A DNA stretch of 44,868 nucleotides from contig CAMBXM010000012.1 in assembly GCA_945871815.1 (NCBI GenBank), forward strand, positions 1 through 44,868, in the 5' to 3' direction. The stretch's first letter is position 1. Each line of letters opens with the position of its first letter. The stretch is from Singulisphaera sp. GP187 (lineage in GTDB: Bacteria > Planctomycetota > UBA1135 > UBA2386). Made by a program: the position numbers and the translations under genes. The notes beneath the pieces were generated by a model that saw nothing but the letters and a program-made list of their open reading frames with translations, did no database searches and had not been told where the DNA came from. This document shows, piece after piece, positions 23,328 through 34,787 of the stretch.

Positions 23328-25607
23328 ATGGTCGGCGGCTGCGTACGCGACCTGCTGCTGGGTCTACGCCCCAAGGACTACGACATAGCGACGGCGGCGC
23401 GCCCTCAACAGGTCAAGCGCACGTTTCCACGAAACTGCCGCATCATTGGTCGGCGGTTCAAGCTGGCGCACCTGCACTTCCACGGCAACACGAAGATCCT
23501 CGAGGTCTCGACGTTCCGGCAGATGCCGCTGGTCGACAGCTCGGACAACTTGCAACCGGATCTGCTGATCAAGCACGACAACGAGTTCGGCACCGCTGAG
23601 GAAGACGCACTTCGCCGCGACTTCACCGTCAACGCCCTCTTCCTCGACGTGGGGCAGAACTGCATCCTCGACTACGCCAACGGCCTCGAGGATCTCTACA
23701 ACCGCACGATCCGCACCATCGGCGACCCGCGAGTGCGCTTCCGTGAGGATCCGGTGCGCATCTTGCGTGCGGTGAAGTTCGCCGGCCGACTCGGCTTTCG
23801 GGTCGAGGCCGAGACCCTTGCGGCGATGGCGGAGACGGCACCCGACCTGGTGCGATCCGCACCGCCTCGTCTCCTCGAAGAGATCCTGCGCCTGCTGCGC
23901 GGCGGGCACGCTCTTGACAGCTTCCAGTTGCTGCGCGATGTCGGGGCGCTCAAGAGTCTCATCCCGGTACTCGCCGACTTCTTGGCGACCGCGACGCAGC
24001 CGCAGCGCGTGCAGTTTTGGCGCATCCTCGAAGCGCTGGACCAACGCGTGCACGAAGGCCACGTGCCTCCCAACCCGGTCTTGCTCGGCGCCTTGCTGCT
24101 CTGCCCGGTGCTGGCCCGCTGTGCCCAGAATCCGAACCGCAGCCCGAGCACCGTCGCCGAAGAACTGCTCGGTCCCCTCAGCATCACCTTGCGCCTGCCG
24201 CGCCGCGACAGCGGCTGCTTGAAGCGCATCTGTGGTGTCGCCCACCGCTTCCTTCAACTCGACGATCCGCGCCGATTCAAGGTGGCTGGGTTCTCGACCG
24301 GCCCGTACTTCGAAGAAGCTCTCGAGCTCTTCCAGCTGCGCGCCGCGGCGACCGGCATCGACCCAAAGCTCGTCGCCGAATGGCAGACGATTGCAGCAGA
24401 GTCACGGTTGCAGCGTCGCCACTACGGCGACGAACCATTCGACGCCGACGATGGCGAGCTCGACGAAGTACCACCCCAACATGGTCGCCCGCGGCACGGA
24501 ACCTCCGGCGAAACGGCGGCGGCAGAGACCGAGGAGTCGTCCCCGGAAGCCGTTGTCGACCATGCCGCCATCGAGGGCAGCGAGCCAGACCGCGGCGAGA
24601 GCGATGGCGCTGGTCGCCGTCGGCGGCGCCGTCGGCGGCGCGGGGGCAGGAATGACCTCGGGGGTAACGAGCCAGTAGCTGGTGTTCCAGTTTCCGGGGA
24701 ACGACACCACGCCGAGGATGGCTTGGACGCGTCGACACACGCGAGCTCGGAACACCTCGCTGGGGACTTCTCCCCCAAGGACCACCGCACCGAAGGCGAA
24801 GACGCCGAGGTCCGCAGCGAACTCGAAGGTCCACCGTCCGAGGTTGGCGGGTCACTGCCGAACCAGGAGGCGGGCGAGGATGGCGGGTCGCGGCGACGCC
24901 GTCGCCGTCGCCGACGTCGCGGCGGCGACGGCGGATCCCACGACGACGGGCCCGAGGTGGTCGTCGACGGCACCGAGCCCCAGCATGCACCCAGGGCGCT
25001 CGCGGATGTGCGCGCCGAGGGCCCCCCGCGCACGCCGCGGCCACAGCAACAACAGCAGCGCAACCGACCACAGCCGGACCGGTCGCAACGCGACCGCCCC
25101 CAGCAGGACCGGCCACCCCAAGATCGGGGGCCGCGCACGCCGCGACCTAGCGACCGTCCTGATGGTGGCGGGCGTCCCGATGGTGGCGGGCGTCCCGATG
25201 GTGGCGGGCGTCCCGATGGTGGCGGGCGTCCCGATGGAGGCCGGCGGCGCGATCGCGATCGCAATCGGCAGGGACGCGGTGCCGGAGGCGGTGGCGGTGG
25301 CCGTGGCCGCCGCGACGGCGCCCCGCGCGACGTGGACGTAGTGCCACGCGGCGCCGATCGCCGCGGCAGAGTCGATGTGATCGAGCCACCGCCGCTCGAC
25401 CTCACCGCCTTCGATATCGAACTGGATCCCAAGAGGGTCCCGACCTTTGGCTCGATCGTCGAAGGCAAGGGTCGTCCTAAGCGCCGGCCGCCGCGTATGC
25501 CCGACGAAGGGCGCGACGACTACAAGCCGCCGCCCCCGCCAGGCCAGGGTGACGATCCCAGCAACGCCCCACCGCCGCCGGTCGACGACACGTTCGGCGA
25601 CTGGTGA
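23328..25607 (+). CDS. pcnB: Poly(A) polymerase I-like protein with long Arg/Gly-rich tail
   Basis: Adds 3' poly(A) tails to RNA, promoting decay by PNPase. Numbered from ATG 23328: head GGCVRDLLLG (3-12), metal-binding Asp17 and Asp19 in KDYDIAT, and NCRIIGRRFKLAH (36-48), the signature that separates bacterial poly(A) polymerase from CCA-adding enzymes; RRDFTVNAL and the RNA-binding domain AVKFAGRLGFRVEAETL follow. The catalytic part ends near 375. The remaining 385 residues are low complexity: two Arg runs ending in GG, acidic blocks, RPQ/DRP-rich stretches, tandem DGGGRP units, and a Pro-rich end, resembling RNase E-type scaffold tails. The real start is probably upstream of 23328, because the head domain is incomplete otherwise. 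panB follows after 13 bp. Confidence 0.92.
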   Translation: MVGGCVRDLLLGLRPKDYDIATAARPQQVKRTFPRNCRIIGRRFKLAHLHFHGNTKILEVSTFRQMPLVDSSDNLQPDLLIKHDNEFGTAEEDALRRDFTVNALFLDVGQNCILDYANGLEDLYNRTIRTIGDPRVRFREDPVRILRAVKFAGRLGFRVEAETLAAMAETAPDLVRSAPPRLLEEILRLLRGGHALDSFQLLRDVGALKSLIPVLADFLATATQPQRVQFWRILEALDQRVHEGHVPPNPVLLGALLLCPVLARCAQNPNRSPSTVAEELLGPLSITLRLPRRDSGCLKRICGVAHRFLQLDDPRRFKVAGFSTGPYFEEALELFQLRAAATGIDPKLVAEWQTIAAESRLQRRHYGDEPFDADDGELDEVPPQHGRPRHGTSGETAAAETEESSPEAVVDHAAIEGSEPDRGESDGAGRRRRRRRRRGGRNDLGGNEPVAGVPVSGERHHAEDGLDASTHASSEHLAGDFSPKDHRTEGEDAEVRSELEGPPSEVGGSLPNQEAGEDGGSRRRRRRRRRRGGDGGSHDDGPEVVVDGTEPQHAPRALADVRAEGPPRTPRPQQQQQRNRPQPDRSQRDRPQQDRPPQDRGPRTPRPSDRPDGGGRPDGGGRPDGGGRPDGGGRPDGGRRRDRDRNRQGRGAGGGGGGRGRRDGAPRDVDVVPRGADRRGRVDVIEPPPLDLTAFDIELDPKRVPTFGSIVEGKGRPKRRPPRMPDEGRDDYKPPPPPGQGDDPSNAPPPPVDDTFGDW
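25161..25248 (+). repeat. 18-bp tandem repeat encoding DGGGRP units
   Basis: Four perfect copies of an 18-bp unit beginning GATGGTGGCGGGCGTCCC (25161, 25179, 25197, 25215) and a degenerate fifth from 25233. In frame within the pcnB tail, so copy-number change would not shift the frame. Confidence 0.9.
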
Positions 25608-25620
25608 GTTGAGCCACGGC

Positions 25621-26424
<804 letters not shown>

Positions 26425-26428
26425 ACCC

Positions 26429-26884
26429 GTGAGCACTGCGCCCGTGCGACCAGCATCGCGCCTGCCCCTGCGCCTCCGAGTCCTCAACCTGCTGCCGACC
26501 GGAGTCGCCGTACTGTGGATCGCGGGCATCGCCCAGTTTCGCGAGTTGCCGATGACCTCGATCGACTACGCCGTGCTCTTGGCGTTCGCGCTGGCACTGC
26601 AGATCCTCATGCGGCGCTTGCGGCCGCGGTCGAATGCGATCGTGCTGCCAGCCTCCGCCAACCCCACCGTAGTGTCCCTGCTGGCAGCGTCGCTGACCGG
26701 CGCCGTGGCGCTCTTGGTAGGTGGCGTGCTCGAGAGCTTGGTGCCGGTGCAAGAGCAGGGACCAACGCCCCTCTGGCTCCGTACGGTTTGGCACGGGGCC
26801 TGCGCCTTCGCCGCTTCGTACTGCCGATTCCTCGCCCGCATCGTGCCGGCACCTCAACAGGGCAGCAGCGCGCCGAAACGCTGA
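26429..26884 (+). CDS. Small membrane protein, unknown function
   Basis: 151 residues from a GTG start 4 nt after the panB stop. Hydrophobic segments at about 20-37, 44-61, 78-102 and 118-134 suggest four membrane helices with a basic loop (RRLRPRSNA) between two and three. No family recognised. An ATG at 26351 in the same frame overlaps panB by 74 bp and encodes a polar stretch without conservation signs, so GTG is preferred. It is the last gene of the pcnB-panB group and ends 13 bp from the convergent U32 gene. Confidence 0.7.
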   Translation: MSTAPVRPASRLPLRLRVLNLLPTGVAVLWIAGIAQFRELPMTSIDYAVLLAFALALQILMRRLRPRSNAIVLPASANPTVVSLLAASLTGAVALLVGGVLESLVPVQEQGPTPLWLRTVWHGACAFAASYCRFLARIVPAPQQGSSAPKR

Positions 26885-26897
26885 ATGCGGCGCTCGG

Positions 26898-29507
26898 TCA
26901 GTCGCCCGTCAACAGCTTCATGCGACCCTGGGCAACGCCGATCTGCGCGCGAGCCCCGGTGCGGGCCGACAACTGCGCCGCGTCGAGCTTGCCATCAAGG
27001 CGCAGCTGCCACGCTTGTAGAACGGCGGCGGTCTCGCTGCGGATCTCGCGCACGAACTCGACTCGCAGGCGCCGAACACCGCTCGCGAGGAGCCGCGGCA
27101 GTGCTTCCGCTGCCTGTTGCGGCTCATGATGGAAGATCGTGTTGCGGCAACCGACGTCGACGATGACGGGATGTTGCCGCTGCAGGTGGTCCTTCACCGC
27201 CAGCTGGTGACGTTCGCAGGGCCGGCCGCACGAGTGGAAGTCGCGGCCGTTGCTGAGCAGGTGCGAGTAGATGCAGTGCTCGGTGTGGAACGTCGGGATG
27301 CGATGGTGCACGACAACCGCAACGCGACCCTGCGGCACAGCCGCGAGCATGGCCACCAACTGCACTTCGTCGAGGTCGAATGAGGCCGTGACGGTGTCGA
27401 GCCCGAGAGCCAGGAGATGCATCGCCGTCAGCGAGTTGGTGACGTTCAGGGAGAAGTCGCCGTGCATCGCCAAGACCTGCCCATCCGCGCGCGCACGACG
27501 GCAGCGCTCGAGTGCACCGAAGTGACGCACAAGCACGCCGTCTGGTGAGAGGCGCAGGATGCGTTCGTCGATCGGCTCCTCGCCGGGCTTGCCCACACGC
27601 GGAGTGGCGACGATGACACGCATGCCAGCCGCGCGGGCCCGGTCGACCGCTCGACCAAGGCCGGTGAACTCCATCCAGTCGAGTTCGACTTCCGCGAGCC
27701 CCAAATCGACGGCGGCGTCGAGCTGCGCGTCGCTTCGCAGCAACGGCACAAGCAGGGGCGCGGTCGCCGCCGAGGCTGCTGACAGGTCTTGAGCCAAGGC
27801 CGCTCGCAACCGCGGTTCGGCTGCCGCGGCAGCAACGGTGCGCACAGGGCCGCGTTCGACCTGCGGCAGTAGGTCCTGCACCAGTCGTCGCCGCAGATCC
27901 TTGAGTTCGCCGGGGGGCACATGGAGACCTGCGCCCAACCCGGTGCAATCGAGCGACTGCAGCCGGAAGGGCGTGCCGCCAAAGCCACCGAGCTTTTCGG
28001 CCAGCAGTTCGCGGTCAAGACCGCGACCGCGCGAGGTCTCGAGAAGCACCGTGCTCGCGGCCTCGGCCACGAAGGCACCGCTGCGCAGAAGCGCGACCAG
28101 AGGCTGTCCCACCGTGCCCTCGATGACGAGATCGACCCCGATGCGACCCTCCGGTTCCGGGCGCTGCACCAGCTTCTCGGCCATTGCCGCGATCGCATTG
28201 TCGTTGGTCGCGAACACCCGGTCGCCGACCCGCACCGCAAGGAGGTCCGGACCGGGCTGCCCAAAGCGCAAGCGCAGCTCCGTGCCGAGGTCCTCCACCG
28301 CGAAGACCGGACCACCTGGTTCGTCGCGCTCAGGCCGCCCCTGGTCGAACACCACGCCCATGCCCGCGCGCAACTGCAGCGGCAAAGGCTCGACCTGGCT
28401 CGCGAGCGGCGAGCGAATCTCGCCTTGCGGCGCGGTCGGTCGCTGCGTGGCAGCCAGCGCACCGGTCCACGGCCGGCCGTTGTCGTCCGCCTTCACGAAC
28501 ACGGTGTCGCGGTCCTTGCGCACAACCGTGCCGACGTAGACCCCGCGGTGTTTGGGGAATCGCCCTTCGACCAGCGTCTGGTGGTCCGAGCCAGCGAGGA
28601 AGCCATCCGAGAAGCCGCGCGTGTAGCTCAGCGACATCGCCAGTAGATCCTGAGCAAGTTGTCGCTCGGCTTGTTTGCGATCCGAGCCGCTCGCGATCGC
28701 GTCCACCCATCGCCGATAGCCGCTGGTCGCAGTCGCGACGTACTGCGGCCCCTTCTGTCGGCCTTCGATCTTGAGCCCGTGGACGCCGACGCGCATGAGG
28801 TCCGGGATCGCACGCGCACCGGTCAGGTCCTTGGGCGACAGCAGGTAGCGCACGTCGCCGAGATCCTTTTCCACGCCGTCAACCACCAACGTGTAGGGCA
28901 TGCGACAGCTTTGCGCGCACTGACCGCGGTTGGCCGAACGGCCACCCCAGGCTTCGCTAGTGAGACACTGGCCGCTCCACGATACGCAGAGGGCGCCGTG
29001 CACGAACACTTCGAGCTCCACCTTGGTGCCAGCGGCGAACAGCTCGATCTCTTGCACGGACAGCTCCCGCGGCACGACCACGCGCGTGACGCCCAGACGC
29101 TGCGCGAACCCGCAGGCCTCGGCGTTGGCGATCGTCATCTGCGTGCTTGCGTGCAGTTCGAGTTCGGGGCAGACGAGCCGCGCGAGCAAGCACACCGCTG
29201 GGTCCTGCACGATCAGCGCATCGACCGCGCTCGCGGCCAACGCCCGCAGTACCCGTTCGCAGTGTTCGATCTCCGGCTCGAACACCAGCGTGTTCATAGT
29301 CACATACGCACGGGCTCCAGCCCGGTGGATCGAGGCCACGACAGCGGGCAAGTCCTTGACCGCAAAGTTGGTGGCGCGAGCCCGCGCGTTGAAACCATCC
29401 TGCAAGCCGAAGTACACGGCATCGGCGCCGCTCTGCAACGCGGCGGCGAGAGCTTCCGGCGAACCGGCCGGGGCGAGCACTTCAGGTTTGGGCAAAGGAG
29501 CGGCCAA
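26898..29507 (-). CDS. U32 family protein, RlhA-like (candidate 23S rRNA hydroxylase)
   Basis: 869 residues. Classed as peptidase U32, but the related E. coli proteins RlhA, TrhP and UbiU/V act in RNA or ubiquinone hydroxylation with an Fe-S cluster. TIM-barrel start VLAPAGSPEALAAALQSGADAVYFG; signature VFVHGALCVSWSGQCLTS with RGQCAQSCRMPY supplying cysteines; LLSPKDLTG; LKIEGRQKGPQYVATAT. A DUF3656-like middle part follows. A second U32-like half has a C-terminal cysteine set (EHCIYSHLL, HSCGRPCERH, DVGCRNTIF), as in RlhA. The start codon is TTG (29507); another TTG is four codons on. It is longer than E. coli RlhA (about 650). Shares a short divergent promoter region with the chorismate mutase gene. 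Confidence 0.88.
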   Translation of the reverse strand: MAAPLPKPEVLAPAGSPEALAAALQSGADAVYFGLQDGFNARARATNFAVKDLPAVVASIHRAGARAYVTMNTLVFEPEIEHCERVLRALAASAVDALIVQDPAVCLLARLVCPELELHASTQMTIANAEACGFAQRLGVTRVVVPRELSVQEIELFAAGTKVELEVFVHGALCVSWSGQCLTSEAWGGRSANRGQCAQSCRMPYTLVVDGVEKDLGDVRYLLSPKDLTGARAIPDLMRVGVHGLKIEGRQKGPQYVATATSGYRRWVDAIASGSDRKQAERQLAQDLLAMSLSYTRGFSDGFLAGSDHQTLVEGRFPKHRGVYVGTVVRKDRDTVFVKADDNGRPWTGALAATQRPTAPQGEIRSPLASQVEPLPLQLRAGMGVVFDQGRPERDEPGGPVFAVEDLGTELRLRFGQPGPDLLAVRVGDRVFATNDNAIAAMAEKLVQRPEPEGRIGVDLVIEGTVGQPLVALLRSGAFVAEAASTVLLETSRGRGLDRELLAEKLGGFGGTPFRLQSLDCTGLGAGLHVPPGELKDLRRRLVQDLLPQVERGPVRTVAAAAAEPRLRAALAQDLSAASAATAPLLVPLLRSDAQLDAAVDLGLAEVELDWMEFTGLGRAVDRARAAGMRVIVATPRVGKPGEEPIDERILRLSPDGVLVRHFGALERCRRARADGQVLAMHGDFSLNVTNSLTAMHLLALGLDTVTASFDLDEVQLVAMLAAVPQGRVAVVVHHRIPTFHTEHCIYSHLLSNGRDFHSCGRPCERHQLAVKDHLQRQHPVIVDVGCRNTIFHHEPQQAAEALPRLLASGVRRLRVEFVREIRSETAAVLQAWQLRLDGKLDAAQLSARTGARAQIGVAQGRMKLLTGD

Positions 29508-29517
29508 GGGGGCGCGC

Positions 29518-29523
29518 TAGTAT
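29518..29523. promoter_or_regulatory. Candidate shared -10 region of divergent U32 and chorismate mutase genes
   Basis: TAGTAT on the plus strand, 23 nt before the chorismate mutase ATG; its complement (AATACT overlapping) is 11 nt before the U32 TTG. The 39-bp gap leaves no other room for two promoters. Confidence 0.35.
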
Positions 29524-29546
29524 TCCGCCCCTTTGCCCACCCCGCA

Positions 29547-29831
29547 ATGACTGTGGACCCCACCGCGGAACTGCACCGCTTGCGCGCCGCAATGGACGCG
29601 CTGAACCTGCAGTTGCGCAACACGCTGCAACAGCGCGCCAGCCTGTGTCGGGAAATCGCCCGCCACAAGCGCGAGCACGGCCTGCCGCTGATTGATCCCG
29701 GGCGCGAAGCCGCGATGTTGCAACAGCTCGCGCGGGATCCGGGCGATGGCTACAGCGCCGTGTCGTTGGTCCGCATCTTTGCGGCCGTCTTGGCGGAATC
29801 GCGTGCGATCGTCACCGGATCGGACTCCTGA
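29547..29831 (+). CDS. AroQ-type chorismate mutase, monofunctional
   Basis: Converts chorismate to prephenate for Phe/Tyr synthesis. 94 residues with the three-helix AroQ pattern: LRAAMDALN with Arg13, LQQRASLCREIARHK with Arg30 and Lys41, and LIDPGREAAML with Asp50, Arg53 and Glu54, matching the active-site set of E. coli chorismate mutase. The third helix (SLVRIFAAVLAESRA) is present, but the Gln88 equivalent is not clear and may be Glu. Some proteins of this type are small lyases or regulators, so activity is not certain. Ends 9 bp from the convergent GGDEF gene. Confidence 0.85.
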   Translation: MTVDPTAELHRLRAAMDALNLQLRNTLQQRASLCREIARHKREHGLPLIDPGREAAMLQQLARDPGDGYSAVSLVRIFAAVLAESRAIVTGSDS

Positions 29832-29840
29832 AGCCGGTCG

Positions 29841-30824
29841 TCAGCGCGGCGCGACTGCAGGGGCAGAGCTTGCCCCTGCCTCTGCAACGGATCGGCTGCC
29901 GGTCATCGAGGCCCCCGCCATCGGCTCCGGTAGCACCTGGTGGCAGACGCGGCCCCGCCCGTTCTGCTTCTGCTCGTAGAGCAAGCGGTCGGCGCGCGCG
30001 ACGAGTTCGTCGAGCGGCGGCGGCTCGCGCAGCACCGTCAGGCACCCAATGGTGACGCCGGTGTTGAACATCCGCGAGAAGTCTGCGATCTCCTGCTGCA
30101 AACGCTGCACGACGACCAGCGCACCAAAGCCGTCGGTGGCCGGCATCAGTACCACGAACTCGTCGCCACCAAGACGCGCGACCAGATCGACGCTGCGCAC
30201 GCCTTGCCGAAGAGTGCGGGCCAGACTGCGCAACAAGTCGTCGCCCGCGCGGTGCCCGAGCTGGTCGTTGACCTGCTTGAAGCCATCGATGTCGAGGTAG
30301 GCGAGAGTGAACGGCTGCTGAAAGCGTCGGCAGCGTTCCATCTCGCGCAACAGCTCGCTTTCGAACGCGCGGCGGTTGGCAACGCCGGTGAGGGCGTCGG
30401 TGTTGGCGAGCCAGCGCTCCCGGTACAGGCGGTGGCGCAAGGTCGACAACAGCAGCCCGAACGACAAGAACACCAGCACTTCCATGCCGACGTTCACGGC
30501 GACGACCGCCGCAGCCAACTGGCCGTCCGTTTCGCACGAGTGAACCAGAGCCCACGCGACGGCACAGGAAATGGCAGTCAGCGAGACCCAGGGCTGCGGG
30601 AGCCGCCAGGCCGCCAGCGCGACGGGCAGCAAGTAGCCAAGAGTGAAGCCGACGTCCGCCGAGCTACACCAGTCGGCGGCGGCCATCGCGACGATCCCGA
30701 GGACCACCAGGGTCGCGGTGGTCCAAGGTGAAAGCGCCTCGACCCATCGCAGCACCAGACTACCCTCGTCGGCAGCGGCGCCGCGCCCTGCGGATCGATC
30801 GCCGGCGGTCACGGGTGCGGTCAT
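29841..30824 (-). CDS. Membrane diguanylate cyclase (GGDEF)
   Basis: Makes c-di-GMP. 327 residues. N-terminal half has four or five hydrophobic segments (about 34-50, 58-73, 80-95, 102-127) as a membrane sensor part without a recognised ligand fold. The C-terminal domain begins TDALTGVANRRAF and has LDIDGFKQVND, GHRAGDDLL, intact GGDEF at 219-223, and an RxxD inhibitory site (R210-D213, five residues before GGDEF), so product inhibition is expected. Ends with an Ala/Ser-rich tail. Start ATG 30824; the longer frame overlaps the neighbour. It lies 25 bp after the lipoprotein gene stop on the same strand and is probably cotranscribed. Confidence 0.93.
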   Translation of the reverse strand: MTAPVTAGDRSAGRGAAADEGSLVLRWVEALSPWTTATLVVLGIVAMAAADWCSSADVGFTLGYLLPVALAAWRLPQPWVSLTAISCAVAWALVHSCETDGQLAAAVVAVNVGMEVLVFLSFGLLLSTLRHRLYRERWLANTDALTGVANRRAFESELLREMERCRRFQQPFTLAYLDIDGFKQVNDQLGHRAGDDLLRSLARTLRQGVRSVDLVARLGGDEFVVLMPATDGFGALVVVQRLQQEIADFSRMFNTGVTIGCLTVLREPPPLDELVARADRLLYEQKQNGRGRVCHQVLPEPMAGASMTGSRSVAEAGASSAPAVAPR

Positions 30825-30849
30825 GTTCTGGTGCCGGAGGCGGCGCGCG

Positions 30850-31521
30850 TCAGTTGCCGGAGTAGTTCGGGGTTTCTGGCACCCCTGGCATGCCGTCGCG
30901 CCCCAAGTTCTTGGCGTCGAGCGCTTGTAGCACTTTGACGACGACGGTTCGCAAGCACACGCCCGCCAGCACATGGCGGCTCACGGTACGGAAGGACGCC
31001 TCGCTGACCTTTCGATCGATGAACGTCTCATCGAGCAGCGTGGCTCGTTTGCCAGCGGCGTCGGCTGGGCCGAACACCAGTAGCTGGATCCCGACGTCGG
31101 CAAGTGCCCGGCCGCCCGAGACTTCTTCGATGCCGGCAGTCGTGAACGACGTCAGCTTGGGGACGACCACGATCTGGGCTTTGGCCGGAGCGGTCACCAC
31201 CTCGGTGAACACATAGCTTGCCTCGATTTCGCGGCGCACAATCTCATCGACCATCTCGGCAACCGGACGCTGCCAGCGGTCGTCGTTGTCGTAGGCAATC
31301 GGGTAGCCGTTGTAGGCCGCGGCTTCGAGCACTTTGACGGCCTCCGCCCGGACGTCGGCGAGGGGCGCCAGAAACACCGTCCGATCGCCCGGCAGCTTGG
31401 TTTCATAGCCGGTGTCCACGTAGAGCTCTTCATTCAAGGCGAGGTCGGGAACGGGCGCCGAAGCGCACGCCGCGAACAGCGGCAGGAGGAGGAGCCAGGG
31501 GGAGGTGGCGTTCATGCCCAT
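30850..31521 (-). CDS. Putative lipoprotein, unknown function
   Basis: 223 residues. Signal sequence with lipobox FAAC (NATSPWLLLLPLFAACAS). The body has a regular alpha/beta pattern (TVFLAPLADVRAEAVKVLEAA, AKAQIVVVPKLTSF, LADVGIQLLVFGPAD, RATLLDETFIDRKV), possibly a periplasmic domain of the LptE or peptidoglycan-associated kind, but I do not recognise the family. Two ATGs in frame, 31521 and 31515. It is divergent from aconitase with only 47 bp between start codons, and is first in a two-gene unit with the diguanylate cyclase. Confidence 0.75.
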   Translation of the reverse strand: MGMNATSPWLLLLPLFAACASAPVPDLALNEELYVDTGYETKLPGDRTVFLAPLADVRAEAVKVLEAAAYNGYPIAYDNDDRWQRPVAEMVDEIVRREIEASYVFTEVVTAPAKAQIVVVPKLTSFTTAGIEEVSGGRALADVGIQLLVFGPADAAGKRATLLDETFIDRKVSEASFRTVSRHVLAGVCLRTVVVKVLQALDAKNLGRDGMPGVPETPNYSGN

Positions 31522-31568
31522 GCCATCGACACATTCGGCCGCCTCCTTGAGCGGCGCACCGATCTTCC

Positions 31569-34736
<3,168 letters not shown>

Positions 34737-34743
34737 CGGCCAC

Positions 34744-34778
34744 CCGCGCGGGACTCGCCAGCCGGCGGACCCGCGCGG
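34744..34778. terminator. GC-rich hairpin between convergent acnA and FG-GAP genes
   Basis: CCGCGCGGG (34744-34752) pairs with CCCGCGCGG (34770-34778), 9 bp, around a 17-nt loop, in the 51-bp convergent gap. No T-run on either side. Could act in both directions. Confidence 0.35.
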
Positions 34779-34787
34779 CCTGCGCGC

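Noticed and set aside
25147..25389. DGGGRP tandem block as a CRISPR array
   Set aside because: The 18-bp units are contiguous with no spacers and lie in frame inside pcnB.
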